A stretch of 64,000 nucleotides of DNA from Microbispora bryophytorum (GCF_006874465.1 NZ_VIRL01000016.1:124001-188000), one strand, 5' to 3'; shown: positions 1 through 8,714, numbered from the stretch's first letter. Numbers and translations are program-made. Notes: generated from the sequence alone by a model not told the origin.

Positions 1-1
1 C

Positions 2-1276
2 GCGTATCTCCGCTACCGGCTCACTCCCGGGCAGCGAGCCGATTGGGCCGGTCTGCTGTCGGCGTTGAAGGCCGACCCGGACGGCCCGCTGTCAGAGGCC
101 CTCTCCACGCCGCTCGTCGTGTGGCTGCTGCACAAGGTGTACGTCGAGACCCGCGCGAACCCCGCGCCGCTGTTCGACACCGATCGCTTCCCGACGGCGG
201 CCGCCGTCACCGACCACCTGCTCGACAACCTCGTGCAGGCGAGCTTCGCGGCCACGCCGCCCGACGACGATCCGAGCGAACGGCACGAGCACGACCACCC
301 GTTCCGTTCACAGCGGTCGTGGGATCCGGACGAGGCCCGCCGGTGGCTGTCGTTCGTCGCTCATCACATGTCGGCGATCGGCGCCAGGGACTTCCGCTGG
401 TGGCGCCTTCATCGGGCGATCTCGCGACGCTGGAGCATTCTTGTCGGAGGCGTGACCGTCGGGCTGTCCGTCGGCGTCACGGTGGGGCTGACCAGCGACG
501 CCGTGGTGGCGCTGCGCAGCCCGCACGAAGGCAGCCTCCGGGACGCGCTCCTTTTCGGGCTCGCCGGTGGACCGGTGGGCGGGCTCGTCGGCGGGCTCAC
601 CGGCGGGCTCATCCTGGAGCGTTTGAAGGGCTACACGCTGGAGCCGGCGTATGCCAACCTGCGCTGGCGCGGCAGCGTGCGCCGGTTCGTCATGCAGCTC
701 ACGCTCGGGCTGGTCACGGTGCTCCCGGTCGGGATGATCGCGGCGTACGCGCTGTGGCGGGTCGCGGGGATATCCTCGCGGGCCGACGGCCTGATCCTGT
801 ACGCGCTCGTCATCGGCGCCATCGGCGGTGTCACCCTCGGATTCAACAGGTGGGTGACGACCCCGCTCACGAACGACCGGCCGCAGGGCCCGCTGATCAC
901 GCTGCGGCGGGACCTGCGGCTCGTGTACGGGCGCTCCCTCACCTTCGGGCTGGCGCTGGGCCTCGCGTTCGGCTTCGCCGGGACGCTCGTGAACGGTTTC
1001 TCCGGGCTGCTGCGCGGCGCCGAGGCCGGGATCGCCTTCGGGCTCGCGGGCGGTGTCGTGTTCACGCTCACGTTCGGGTTCACGGGAGCCAGCTCCATCT
1101 ACCTCGTCGCCGTCGCCATGCTCCGCGCCCGCGGACGGATCCCGTTACGGCTGATGAGCCTTCTGGAGGACGCCCATCGCGTCGGGCTGCTCCGCCAGGT
1201 GGGGCCGGTGTACCGGTTCCGGCACGAGAAGCTGCAGGACCGTCTCGCCCACCTTCACGCGCACAACGACTCCTGA
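2..1276 (+). CDS. NACHT-type STAND NTPase, C-terminal part (cut by window edge)
   Basis: The frame is open to the left edge, so the start and nucleotide-binding motifs lie outside the window. What is visible begins with a helical segment typical of the end of a NACHT/STAND NTPase module (LTPGQRADW, then STPLVVWLLHKVY). A Gly-rich hydrophobic block follows, with repeated GLxGGLxGG and LGLAFGFAG-type segments that should make about six membrane spans. The end is a basic cytoplasmic tail (YRFRHEKLQDRLAHLH) of the sort that closes actinomycete membrane-attached NACHT proteins. The family is associated with signalling or defence, but nothing seen here proves a role. It ends 6 bp from the convergent hydrolase gene. 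Confidence 0.7.
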   Translation, partial: AYLRYRLTPGQRADWAGLLSALKADPDGPLSEALSTPLVVWLLHKVYVETRANPAPLFDTDRFPTAAAVTDHLLDNLVQASFAATPPDDDPSERHEHDHPFRSQRSWDPDEARRWLSFVAHHMSAIGARDFRWWRLHRAISRRWSILVGGVTVGLSVGVTVGLTSDAVVALRSPHEGSLRDALLFGLAGGPVGGLVGGLTGGLILERLKGYTLEPAYANLRWRGSVRRFVMQLTLGLVTVLPVGMIAAYALWRVAGISSRADGLILYALVIGAIGGVTLGFNRWVTTPLTNDRPQGPLITLRRDLRLVYGRSLTFGLALGLAFGFAGTLVNGFSGLLRGAEAGIAFGLAGGVVFTLTFGFTGASSIYLVAVAMLRARGRIPLRLMSLLEDAHRVGLLRQVGPVYRFRHEKLQDRLAHLHAHNDS

Positions 1277-1282
1277 GCCGGC

Positions 1283-2956
1283 TCAGGGGAGCGTGGGGAG
1301 GATCACGGCCGAGGGGTGGCGGGGGTCGTGCAGGATCTCCTGGTCGGAGGCGACCATCGGGGTGCCCGCCGTCAGCGGCGCGCCGGTGCCCGGGTTGCGC
1401 GCGATGCGCGGGTAGGCCCCGCTGGCCACCTGAACCCGGATGCGGTGTCCGCGGCGGAACCGGTGGCCCATCGGCCACAGGTCGACCTCCACCCGGCGCA
1501 CGCCGTCCTCGTCGCCGCGGTCCGCCGGGGTCAGGCGGCGCACGCCCTCGCAGACGTTCATCGACGTGCCGTCGGGGTGCACGTCGCACACCCGTACGAC
1601 GAAGTCGGTGTGCTCCCTGCCGGTGCGCACGAACAGTTCGGTGCTCACCGGGCCGATCATGTCGGTGTCCCGGTCGAGCACCTCGGAGCTGTAGACGAGC
1701 ACGTCGCGCCGGGCCTCGAGACGCCGGTTGTCCCTCGGTTCGGAGTTGCCGATGAGCACCGGGCCGCCGATCACCGGGGTCGGGTGCTCGGGGTCGTAGC
1801 GGTAGCGGTCCGGCTCTCCGTCCGCCGGGTTGTCCGGCGACAGGGCGAAGCCCGGCTGCAGGTGCCAGCGCTCGCGCCGCATGCGGGGCGGCGGCCAGTC
1901 GGGTTCGTCCCGCCACTCGCCCGCGCCGGTGACGTACAGCCGGACGGGGGAGGGGCGCAGCCCCGACGGGTCGCCGAGCAGGTGGGCGCGGAACCAGGCC
2001 AGGGCGTCGGCGTTGGCGGCGCGCCCGTGGCGGATGTCGGCGTGATACCACGGCCCGATGGTCAGGTGCGGCTGCCGCCCGGCGGCCCGCAGCGCCGCGT
2101 AGTCCTTGAGCTGCCAGGGCAGGAACACGTCGTACCAGCCGCCGGTCATCGTGATCTCCGCGCCGACCTGCCCCACCGACGCGGAAAAGTCTGCCTTGTC
2201 CCAGTACGTGCAGAGAGTCTCGCCGTGATGGGCCAGCAGTTCGCGGAAGAACGGCAGCGGCCTGCCCGCCGACAGCAGGTCGAGCTCGGGCAGCGGGCGG
2301 CCCGACAGCACGGCCCGCCGTGTGCGCCGGGGGGCGATGAACGCGGCCACGCCGCCCAGCCGGCCCTCCAGATGCGCGGTGAGCGTCGTCCAGATCAGCG
2401 TCGACTCCAGCGCGAACGACCCTCCGACGTACGCCGCGTCACGGAAGCACGAGGCGGTCACCTGGACGGCCATCGCCCGCAGGTCGGGAGTCTCCGCCGC
2501 GATCGCCCACTGGGTGTAGCCGAGGTAGGAGGGCCCGTGCATGGCGAAGCTGCCGCCGTACCACGACTGCGCCCGCATCCACTCCACCGTCGCGAGGCCG
2601 TCCGCCTGCTCGTGGACCAGCGGATCGAGCCGTCCGCCGGAGCCGAAGCCGCCCCGGCAGCTCTGCAGCAGCACCTGGAACCCGTGCCGGGCGAAGGTCC
2701 AGCCGTACATCCAGCCGACCACTCCGCCCCTGCCGTACGGCGTGCGGATCAGGATCGTCGGGGGCCGGTCGGCGCCGACGGGAGCGTAGTGATCGGCCAG
2801 GAGCGTCACGCCGTCCGGCATCGGCACGGGCACGTCACGGCGGACCCGGACCCGGCGGCCCTGCGGCCCGCCCGGATGCCCGACCGCACCCCTCGGCCCG
2901 CCCAGCCCTTGCGGGCCGTGGCGGTGCACGGGCAAGTGGGCCGGCACGCGGACCAT
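1283..2956 (-). CDS. CocE/NonD-family alpha/beta hydrolase (X-Pro dipeptidyl-peptidase S15 type)
   Basis: 557 residues. The N-terminal S15 catalytic domain shows VPMPDGVTLLADHYAP and the nucleophile motif GPSYLGYTQW (Ser near residue 143). The probable acid is in GGWYDVFLPWQ and the probable histidine in IGPWYHADIRHG. The C-terminal third is the jelly-roll domain typical of CocE-like enzymes (VSTELFVRTGREHTDFVVRVCDVHPDG; SGAYPRIARNPGTG). Family members cleave esters or amides such as cocaine, glutaryl-7-ACA or X-Pro peptides; the substrate cannot be told here. The first 35 residues are low-complexity and may be over-called; a start closer to residue 40 is possible. No signal peptide is evident. 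Confidence 0.85.
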   Translation of the reverse strand: MVRVPAHLPVHRHGPQGLGGPRGAVGHPGGPQGRRVRVRRDVPVPMPDGVTLLADHYAPVGADRPPTILIRTPYGRGGVVGWMYGWTFARHGFQVLLQSCRGGFGSGGRLDPLVHEQADGLATVEWMRAQSWYGGSFAMHGPSYLGYTQWAIAAETPDLRAMAVQVTASCFRDAAYVGGSFALESTLIWTTLTAHLEGRLGGVAAFIAPRRTRRAVLSGRPLPELDLLSAGRPLPFFRELLAHHGETLCTYWDKADFSASVGQVGAEITMTGGWYDVFLPWQLKDYAALRAAGRQPHLTIGPWYHADIRHGRAANADALAWFRAHLLGDPSGLRPSPVRLYVTGAGEWRDEPDWPPPRMRRERWHLQPGFALSPDNPADGEPDRYRYDPEHPTPVIGGPVLIGNSEPRDNRRLEARRDVLVYSSEVLDRDTDMIGPVSTELFVRTGREHTDFVVRVCDVHPDGTSMNVCEGVRRLTPADRGDEDGVRRVEVDLWPMGHRFRRGHRIRVQVASGAYPRIARNPGTGAPLTAGTPMVASDQEILHDPRHPSAVILPTLP

Positions 2957-3061
2957 GCCCCCTCCTTTCCCGGCTTCGGGCTGATCGCCCCGCGCGAGAG
3001 TGAGGTTTCCCGACCAGTAACAGAATATCTATCCGCTGTTCGCCCTTCCAGTCATGCCGCG

Positions 3062-3091
3062 TTGCATGATCGCGCTTGTCGCCGCTACCCT
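3062..3091 (+). promoter_or_regulatory. Promoter of the trp leader (leaderless)
   Basis: TTGCAT at 3062-3067, an 18-bp spacer and TACCCT at 3086-3091. The ATG of the leader peptide begins 7 nt after the last base of the -10 box, so transcription should begin at or next to the start codon. There is no Shine-Dalgarno before that ATG. Inferred from sequence only. Confidence 0.5.
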
Positions 3092-3097
3092 TGGCTC

Positions 3098-3136
3098 ATG
3101 CGAACTCATGCACCTTCCCAGTGGTGGCGCCGCTGA
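3098..3136 (+). CDS. trpL: trp operon leader peptide, MRTHAPSQWWRR
   Basis: A 12-codon frame reads MRTHAPSQWWRR and stops at 3134-3136. Tandem Trp codons (3122-3127) are the hallmark of trp attenuator peptides, because ribosomes stall there when charged tRNA-Trp is scarce. The Trp and Arg codons run directly into the first arm of a set of alternative hairpins. The anthranilate synthase gene starts about 100 bp downstream. The peptide is expected to act only as a sensor through its own translation. Confidence 0.85.
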   Translation: MRTHAPSQWWRR

Positions 3137-3194
3137 CAGGCGGCGTTTTCGCATTCGCGTCGAAGAGACCGGCCGCCCCATGAGTGGCGGCCTT
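3128..3194 (+). promoter_or_regulatory. trp attenuator: mutually exclusive hairpins
   Basis: Four segments form the classic layout. Segment 1 (CGCCGC, 3128-3133) pairs with segment 2 (GCGGCG, 3140-3145). Segment 2 shifted by one base (GGCGGC, 3139-3144) can instead pair with segment 3 (GCCGCC, 3172-3177). Segment 3 (GGCCGCC, 3171-3177) pairs with segment 4 (GGCGGCC, 3186-3192), followed by TTCT. The 3:4 stem is the terminator and 2:3 the antiterminator. Segment 1 overlaps the leader stop, so a ribosome finishing the peptide masks it, while one stalled on the Trp pair leaves segment 2 free. The 1:2 stem is itself followed by TTTT. Structures were read by eye. Confidence 0.8.
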
Positions 3195-3237
3195 CTGTGT
3201 GTCCGCCCCGGGGCATACGAATAAAGGGGCGTGGACA

Positions 3238-5373
3238 GTGGAGATCAGCGGATTTACCACGGCCGGCGGCATCGCGGTCGAGCGCCGGGTGCGCGAGGTG
3301 GCCGAGGAGGCGCTGGAGGAGATCGTCACGTCGCTGGGGGAGCGGCGCGGCGGGGCCTTCTCGTCCGGCATGGACTACCCGGGCCGGTACAGCAGGTGGG
3401 CGTTCGGCTACGTCGATCCCTGCCTTGAGATCGTGGCGCGGGGGCGGACCATCTCCGCCCGCGCGCTCAACGAGCGGGGACAGGTCGTGCTGCCCGTGGT
3501 CGCCTCCTGCCTGCTGGCGGCCGGCAAGCCGGTGGCCGAGCCGGCTCACGGCTACATCGAGGTGCACGTCCCCGAGTCCGAGGACCTGCTGCCCGAGGAG
3601 ATGCGCAGCCGCAGGCCCACGGTCTTCACCGCCATCCGCGAGATCATCGCGGCCTTCCGGTCCGACGACCCGCACCTCGGCCTGTACGGCGCCTTCGGCT
3701 ACGACCTAGCCTTCCAGTTCGAGCCGATCCGTTACCGCCTGACCCGCCCCGGCGACCAGCGCGACCTGGTGCTGCACCTGCCCGACCGGCTCGTCGTGAT
3801 CGACCGGGTCCGCGAGACCAGCGTCGAGCACTGCTACGAGTTCACCGTGGACGGCGTCTCCACCAGCGGCCTGGCGCGCACCGGCGAGACGATCCCCCCG
3901 GTCGAGCCCCGCGAGATCCCGCCGAACCCGGTGCGGGGGACCTACGCCGAGGTCGTCGCCAAGGCCAAGGAGAAGTTCCAGCGCGGCGACCTGTTCGAGG
4001 TCGTCCCCGGCCAGGTCTTCCACGGTGCCTGCACCGACCCGTCCGCCTTCTACCGCTCGCTGCGCACGGAGAACCCGGCGCCGTACGAGTTCCTGCTCAA
4101 CCTCGGCGACGGCGAGCACCTGGTCGGCGCCTCGCCCGAGATGTACGTCCGGGTGAGCGGCGATCGGGTCGAGACCTGCCCGATCTCCGGCACCATCGCC
4201 CGCGGGGCCAACCCCGTCGAGGACGCCGAGGCGATCCGCACGCTCCTGTCCAGCGTGAAGGAGGAGTCGGAGCTGACCATGTGCACGGACGTGGACCGCA
4301 ACGACAAGTCGCGGATCTGCGTGCCGGGCAGCGTCCGGGTGATCGGCCGCCGTCAGATCGAGATGTACTCCCGGCTGATCCACACCGTCGACCACATCGA
4401 GGGCCGGCTGCGCCCCGAGTTCGACGCCCTCGACGCGTTCCTCACCCACATGTGGGCCGTCACCGTCACCGGCGCTCCCAAGACGTGGGCCATGCAGTTC
4501 GTCGAGGACCACGAGGAGACCACCCGGCGCTGGTACGGCGGCGCGGTCGGCTTCATCGGCTTCGACGGCTCGATGAACACCGGCCTGACCCTGCGCACCG
4601 CCCAGATCCGCGACGGCGTCGCCACCGTGCGTGCCGGGGCCACGCTGCTGTACGACTCCGACCCCGAGGCCGAGGAGCGGGAGACCGAGCTCAAGGCCAG
4701 CGCCCTCCTCGGCGCGCTCGCCGCGTCCGCCCGTCCCCGGGAGGAGGCGCGGGCGGAGCCCCGCGCCGACCTGCCGGGCGAGGGCCACCGCGTGCTGCTG
4801 GTGGACCACGAGGACTCCTTCGTCAACACGCTCGCCGACTACTTCCGCCAGCAGGGCGCGTCGGTGGTCACGCTGCGGCACGGGTTCCCGCTGGAGAAGC
4901 TGGACGAGATCGCGCCCACGCTCGTCGTGCTGTCGCCCGGACCCGGCTGGCCGTCCGACTTCGGCTGCTCGGCGCTGATCGAGGCGCTGTATGCCCGCAG
5001 GCTCCCCGTGTTCGGGGTGTGCCTGGGCCTGCAGGCCATGGTCGAGCAGGCGGGCGGCACGCTCGAACTGCTGCCCTACCCGGAGCACGGCAAGCGCGGC
5101 CGGGTCCGCCGCGAGGGCGACAGCGCGCTGCTCGACGGCCTGCCCGGCGAGTTTGTCGCGGCCCGCTACCACTCCGTGCACGCCAAGGAGCCGGGAGTCA
5201 AGGGCTTCCGGGTCACCGCGTACACGCCGGACGGCGCGGCCATGGCGATCGAGGACGCCGAGAACCTGCGCTTCGGCGTGCAGTTCCACCCCGAGTCGAT
5301 CCTGACCACGCAGGGCGGGGCCGGGGCGCGGATCATCGCCAACGTCCTGCGGCTCTGCACACGCCATGGCTGA
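3238..5373 (+). CDS. trpE: Anthranilate synthase, fused TrpE-TrpG
   Basis: About 711 residues carrying both subunits. Residues 1 to about 500 are the chorismate-binding synthase domain (LVGASPEMYVRV, CPISGTIARG, LTMCTDVDRNDKSRIC, AVTVTGAPKTWAMQ). The rest is a class I glutamine amidotransferase with FGVCLGLQ (nucleophile Cys) and VQFHPES (His). It converts chorismate plus glutamine to anthranilate, the first step to tryptophan. The fused form matches the TrpE(G) clade best known in alpha-proteobacteria. GTG at 3238 is chosen because AGGGG lies 8 bp upstream; an in-frame GTG at 3184 falls inside the attenuator terminator stem. A phenazine or other secondary-pathway PhzE-like role is possible, but the Trp attenuator favours tryptophan synthesis. 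Confidence 0.92.
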   Translation: MEISGFTTAGGIAVERRVREVAEEALEEIVTSLGERRGGAFSSGMDYPGRYSRWAFGYVDPCLEIVARGRTISARALNERGQVVLPVVASCLLAAGKPVAEPAHGYIEVHVPESEDLLPEEMRSRRPTVFTAIREIIAAFRSDDPHLGLYGAFGYDLAFQFEPIRYRLTRPGDQRDLVLHLPDRLVVIDRVRETSVEHCYEFTVDGVSTSGLARTGETIPPVEPREIPPNPVRGTYAEVVAKAKEKFQRGDLFEVVPGQVFHGACTDPSAFYRSLRTENPAPYEFLLNLGDGEHLVGASPEMYVRVSGDRVETCPISGTIARGANPVEDAEAIRTLLSSVKEESELTMCTDVDRNDKSRICVPGSVRVIGRRQIEMYSRLIHTVDHIEGRLRPEFDALDAFLTHMWAVTVTGAPKTWAMQFVEDHEETTRRWYGGAVGFIGFDGSMNTGLTLRTAQIRDGVATVRAGATLLYDSDPEAEERETELKASALLGALAASARPREEARAEPRADLPGEGHRVLLVDHEDSFVNTLADYFRQQGASVVTLRHGFPLEKLDEIAPTLVVLSPGPGWPSDFGCSALIEALYARRLPVFGVCLGLQAMVEQAGGTLELLPYPEHGKRGRVRREGDSALLDGLPGEFVAARYHSVHAKEPGVKGFRVTAYTPDGAAMAIEDAENLRFGVQFHPESILTTQGGAGARIIANVLRLCTRHG

Positions 5374-5417
5374 GTAAAGGGGCCGTTTAGGGCGGTGCCG
5401 GCGCGGCGGGGGAGCCG

Positions 5418-5423
5418 TAGAGT
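5418..5423 (+). promoter_or_regulatory. -10 box of a probable leaderless promoter
   Basis: TAGAGT ends 8 nt before the GTG start at 5432, and no Shine-Dalgarno sequence is close to that start. No convincing -35 hexamer was seen. Confidence 0.35.
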
Positions 5424-5431
5424 CCACTGCC

Positions 5432-6643
5432 GTGCCGGAGCCGAGATCCCATGACATGCTGCCCGCGACCCTTCCCGACGCGGTGCGGGCCGCCCTGCTC
5501 GCGCCCATGGTCGACCAGCACTGCTGCGGTGTGCGCCGTGACGACACCACCAGGTCGGGATTCGAGCAGCTCATCGGCGAGGGCGGCACGCCGGCGCCGC
5601 CCGGGACCACGCACTTCGACACCCCGGCCGGCGCCGCCATCCGCCGTTGGTGCGCGCCGGTTCTCGGCCTGGAGCCGCACGCCTCGCCCACCGTCTACCT
5701 GTCGCGCCGCGCCGAACTCGGCGCGGGCGAGGTCAACCGGCGGCTGCTGCGCGGCGCCGGGGTGTCGGCCTTCCTGGTCGACAGCGGGCTCGACGTCCCC
5801 GCGCTGCTCTCGCCCGCCGAGATGGGACGTCTCGGCTCGGCCGCCGCCGACGAGATCGTCCGGCTGGAGCAGGCCGAGCAGGACGTCGCCGAGGCCGGGC
5901 TGCCCGCCGCCGACTACGCCGGGATGCTGCGGGACGAGCTGGCGGTCCGCGCGGCCCGCGCCGCCGCGCTCAAGTCGGTCGCGGCGCACCACTGCGGCCT
6001 CGGCTTCGACCCCTCCCGGCCCTCGCGCGGCAGCGTGATCGCGGCGGCCGGGCGCAGGCTCGCCGACCCCAAGTCGCGCCTGGACGACCCCGTCCTCGTA
6101 CGGCACCTGCTCTGGGCGGCGGTCGACGTCGCCAGAGAGCGGGGTCTGCCGCTGCAGTTCCACTGTGGTCTTTCCGGATGGGGCGTGACCGGATGGGGCG
6201 TGTCCGGATGGGGCGTGTCCGGCGCCGCGGCCGGCCACCTGACCGATCCCGCACTGCTGACCGGGTTCGTCCGCGCCCTCGCCCCGCTCGGGGTGCCGGT
6301 CGTCCTGCTGAACTGCTACCCCTACCACCGTCAGGCGGCCCACCTCGCGGGCGTCTTCCCGCACGTGTACGTGGACGCCGGGCCCGCCGTCGCCCACGCC
6401 GCCGCCGGCTCCGGCCACGTCCTGCGCGAGTTGCTCGAACTCGTCCCGTTCCACAAGCAGATGTACGGCTCCGGCTGCCACGGCGCCGCCGAGCTGTGTT
6501 TCCTGGCCGCGCTCAACCATCGCCGCGGCCTGGCCCGCGTGCTGGCCGACCGGATCGACGAGGGCGAGTGGAGCCCCGCCGACGCCGCCCGGATCGCCCA
6601 CATGATCGGCTCGGGCAACGCCCGCCGCGTTTACCGCCTCTGA
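5432..6643 (+). CDS. Amidohydrolase-like (FluG N-domain type) protein with altered metal-site residues
   Basis: 403 residues with the fold markers of the amidohydrolase-2 family (COG2159, like the N-terminal half of FluG): MVDQHCCG near the start, LPLQFHCG in the middle, LLNCYPYHRQA and YVDAGP later, and MYGSGCHGAAEL near the end. Relatives usually have an HxH pair and a late SDA-type aspartate. Here the pair reads H-C-C and the late motif reads SGC, so the usual metal ligands look changed. A 15-bp tandem repeat adds GWGV(T/S)GWGVSGWGVSG right after the central histidine. It follows trpE by 58 bp, but no link to tryptophan is evident. Substrate unknown; it may not be a hydrolase. Confidence 0.75.
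   Translation: MPEPRSHDMLPATLPDAVRAALLAPMVDQHCCGVRRDDTTRSGFEQLIGEGGTPAPPGTTHFDTPAGAAIRRWCAPVLGLEPHASPTVYLSRRAELGAGEVNRRLLRGAGVSAFLVDSGLDVPALLSPAEMGRLGSAAADEIVRLEQAEQDVAEAGLPAADYAGMLRDELAVRAARAAALKSVAAHHCGLGFDPSRPSRGSVIAAAGRRLADPKSRLDDPVLVRHLLWAAVDVARERGLPLQFHCGLSGWGVTGWGVSGWGVSGAAAGHLTDPALLTGFVRALAPLGVPVVLLNCYPYHRQAAHLAGVFPHVYVDAGPAVAHAAAGSGHVLRELLELVPFHKQMYGSGCHGAAELCFLAALNHRRGLARVLADRIDEGEWSPADAARIAHMIGSGNARRVYRL
6173..6217 (+). repeat. Three in-frame tandem 15-bp repeats
   Basis: Three copies of WCCGGATGGGGCGTG with only the first base varying (6173-6187, 6188-6202, 6203-6217). They encode repeats of the five-residue unit (S/T)GWGV inside the amidohydrolase-like gene. The period keeps the reading frame, so copy number could change without breaking the protein. 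Confidence 0.9.
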
Positions 6644-6789
6644 AGCGGTGGAGTTGGGGGAGCGCGTACGGTGAGTGCCGGCCGCCGTCGCCTGCGGTGG
6701 GTCATGTCAGGGGGGCCGGGTCGCGATCGTGAGGCCGAGCTGGTTTGCTTGGACGGTCATCCATCGGCACCACTTCACGGGGAATGTGA

Positions 6790-7572
6790 ATGCGCAGCGT
6801 CGAGCCCGAGGTCTTCCTCGTCGCCAAACCGTCCGTCGACTACGACGAGCTGGCCCGCTACCTCCACGAGATCGGCGGGGAGAGCTGGCTTGAGCGGCTG
6901 GAGCGGGGCGAGTTCGACGCCCAGAACCTCGCCGAGTTCGCCGGTCGGCTGTGCTACCGGTCGTTCGAGCCGGGCCTGAATCCGAACGTCACGAGGGTGC
7001 GCACCGACCAGGAGGCGTACCTGCGCAACATCCTGGCCAGCGCGCACGGCAGCGTCCTGGAGCACCTCAGCTTCAGCTTCGTGCTGCACAACGTCTCGCG
7101 GGTGCTCACCCACGAGCTGGTGCGGCACCGGCCCGGAGTGGCGATCTCGCAGGAGTCGCTGCGGTTCGTCCGGCTGAACGACATCCCGTTCTGGTTCCCG
7201 GAGTGGGCGCGCGAGGACGCCGAGCTGATGAAGCGGGCGACCGAGATGCTCGACCGGATGGAGGAGTTCCAGAACTGGATGGCGGTCCACTTCGGGCTGG
7301 ACGAGGACGGTGTGCCGTTCGCGGAGAAGAAGCACCGCACCTCGTTCATGCGCCGCTTCGCGCCCGAGGGCGTCGGGACCGGCCTGGTCTGGACGGCCAA
7401 CGTGCGCACCCTGCGGCACACGATCGAGGCCCGTACGGCCGCGGGAGCCGAGGAGGAGATCCGCCTCGTCTTCGACCGCATCGGGACGATCATGCAGGAG
7501 GAGGCCCCGGCCCTGTTCGGCGACTACGTCGTCGAGGACGGCGCCTGGGTTCCCGGTTATCGCAAGGTCTGA
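6790..7572 (+). CDS. thyX: Flavin-dependent thymidylate synthase
   Basis: 260 residues. ThyX methylates dUMP to dTMP using methylenetetrahydrofolate as carbon donor and FADH2 as reductant. The signature RHR...S is present as RHRPGVAISQES (RHR-X8-S, one residue longer than the common X7 form). It is preceded by HGSVLEHLSFSFVLHNVSRVLTHELV, the conserved helix that helps hold FAD, and followed by SLRFVRLNDIPFW. The C-terminal TGLVWTANVRTLRHTIEAR matches the substrate-binding half. GGGGAA lies upstream of the ATG. It is usually found near dapA in actinomycetes but stands alone here, convergent with the BNR gene. Confidence 0.93.
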   Translation: MRSVEPEVFLVAKPSVDYDELARYLHEIGGESWLERLERGEFDAQNLAEFAGRLCYRSFEPGLNPNVTRVRTDQEAYLRNILASAHGSVLEHLSFSFVLHNVSRVLTHELVRHRPGVAISQESLRFVRLNDIPFWFPEWAREDAELMKRATEMLDRMEEFQNWMAVHFGLDEDGVPFAEKKHRTSFMRRFAPEGVGTGLVWTANVRTLRHTIEARTAAGAEEEIRLVFDRIGTIMQEEAPALFGDYVVEDGAWVPGYRKV

Positions 7573-7590
7573 GCCGCCGTGAACCGCGGC

Positions 7591-7619
7591 CCCGCGGTCG
7601 CCCGGAAGGGCGCCGCGGG
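7591..7619. terminator. Hairpin between convergent thyX and BNR genes
   Basis: CCCGCGG-t-CGCCC, loop GGAA, GGGCG-CCGCGGG: a 12-bp G/C stem with one bulged base and a stable tetraloop. It has no U-run, as is common in actinomycetes, and could serve both strands. Confidence 0.6.
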
Positions 7620-7637
7620 ACCCCTCGCGGCGGCTGC

Positions 7638-8714
7638 TCAGAGGACGGCCGCCCGCACACACAGCACGTCGGGCAGGTGACGGGCGATCAGCGACCAGGT
7701 CTCGCCCGCGTCGGCCGAGCCGTACACCTCGCCGTCCCGGGTGCCGAAGAACACGCCGGCGGGCCCGGCGGACATCGCGTCCCTGAGCACCGAGGCGTGC
7801 ACCGGGCCCTCGGGCAGCCCGGCGGAGTGTCCGTGCCACGTGCCCCCGGCGTCGTCGCTGCGGAACACCTGGTATCGGTAACCGAGCGGCGTCCGGTCGA
7901 CGTCACCGTGCAGCGGCAGGACGAACAGCCTGTCCGGATCGTCCAGGTCGACCGTGATCGGGAACCCGAAGTCGGAGGGCAGGCCGGACCCGATATCGGT
8001 CCAGGAGTCGCCGAAGTCGTCGGACCGGTAGACCCCGAAGTGGTGCTGCAGATAGAGCCGCTCGGGCGTCGCGGGATGCTGCGCCACCTTGTGCACGCAC
8101 TGGCCGAACTCGGGATACTGCGCGCCCTCGGGCAGGAAGGGCGCGCGAATGTTCTTGTTGGACGGCCGCCAGGTGGCTCCCGCGTCGTCGCTGCGGAAGA
8201 ACCCCACGGCGGAGGCGGCGACCCCGATGCGCCGCGGGTCGGAGGGGTGCGGGATCACGGTGTGGAGGCACAGGCCGCCGCCGCCCGGCTGCCACTGGGG
8301 CCGGGTGGGGTGGTCCCACAGGCCGTCGACCATGGTGTAGGTGGCTCCGCGGTCCTCCGACCGGAACAGCGCGGCGGGCTCGGCGCCCGCCCAGACCACG
8401 TCGGGCTCGGACGGCGACGGCTGCAGTTGCCAGACCCGGGCCAGCGCGGTCGCGGTGCGCTCGGGGAAGGCGACCGGCGGGGTCGTCGCCTCCTCCCAGG
8501 TCTCGCCGAGGTCGTCGGACCACATCACCGACGGGCCGAAGTGGCCGTACTCGATGCCGGCGAGCAGGCGGGGCGTGCTCCCCCGCGTGTCGATCGCGAC
8601 CGAGTGGATCCCGATCGAGGAGAATCGCACGGGCTCGACCTCGAACGAGCCGCCGTCCGAGGAGCGCGCGAGGAACAATCCTTTGCGAGTGCCGATCGCG
8701 AGCAGTGCGGTCAT
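7638..8714 (-). CDS. BNR/Asp-box beta-propeller protein (sialidase-like, VPS10-like)
   Basis: 358 residues containing six Asp-box motifs (S-x-D-x-G-x-T-W type): SDDLGETW, SEDRGATY, SDDAGATW, SDDFGDSW, SDDAGGTW and SADAGETW. They are spread along the chain, as expected for a six-bladed propeller. No signal peptide is seen, and the sialidase Arg triad cannot be recognised, so an enzymatic role is not supported; it may be a binding or scaffolding propeller. GGGAGG precedes the ATG. It starts 24 bp after the flavohemoprotein gene on the same strand, so the two are probably co-transcribed. Confidence 0.85.
   Translation of the reverse strand: MTALLAIGTRKGLFLARSSDGGSFEVEPVRFSSIGIHSVAIDTRGSTPRLLAGIEYGHFGPSVMWSDDLGETWEEATTPPVAFPERTATALARVWQLQPSPSEPDVVWAGAEPAALFRSEDRGATYTMVDGLWDHPTRPQWQPGGGGLCLHTVIPHPSDPRRIGVAASAVGFFRSDDAGATWRPSNKNIRAPFLPEGAQYPEFGQCVHKVAQHPATPERLYLQHHFGVYRSDDFGDSWTDIGSGLPSDFGFPITVDLDDPDRLFVLPLHGDVDRTPLGYRYQVFRSDDAGGTWHGHSAGLPEGPVHASVLRDAMSAGPAGVFFGTRDGEVYGSADAGETWSLIARHLPDVLCVRAAVL

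Noticed and set aside
3184-3237. In-frame GTG at 3184 as start of trpEG
   Set aside because: It falls inside the attenuator terminator stem and has no ribosome site; GTG at 3238 has AGGGG 8 bp upstream.
6790-7572. ThyX signature spacing of X8 as an anomaly
   Set aside because: Both X7 and X8 spacings occur in the family; the rest of the protein is typical.
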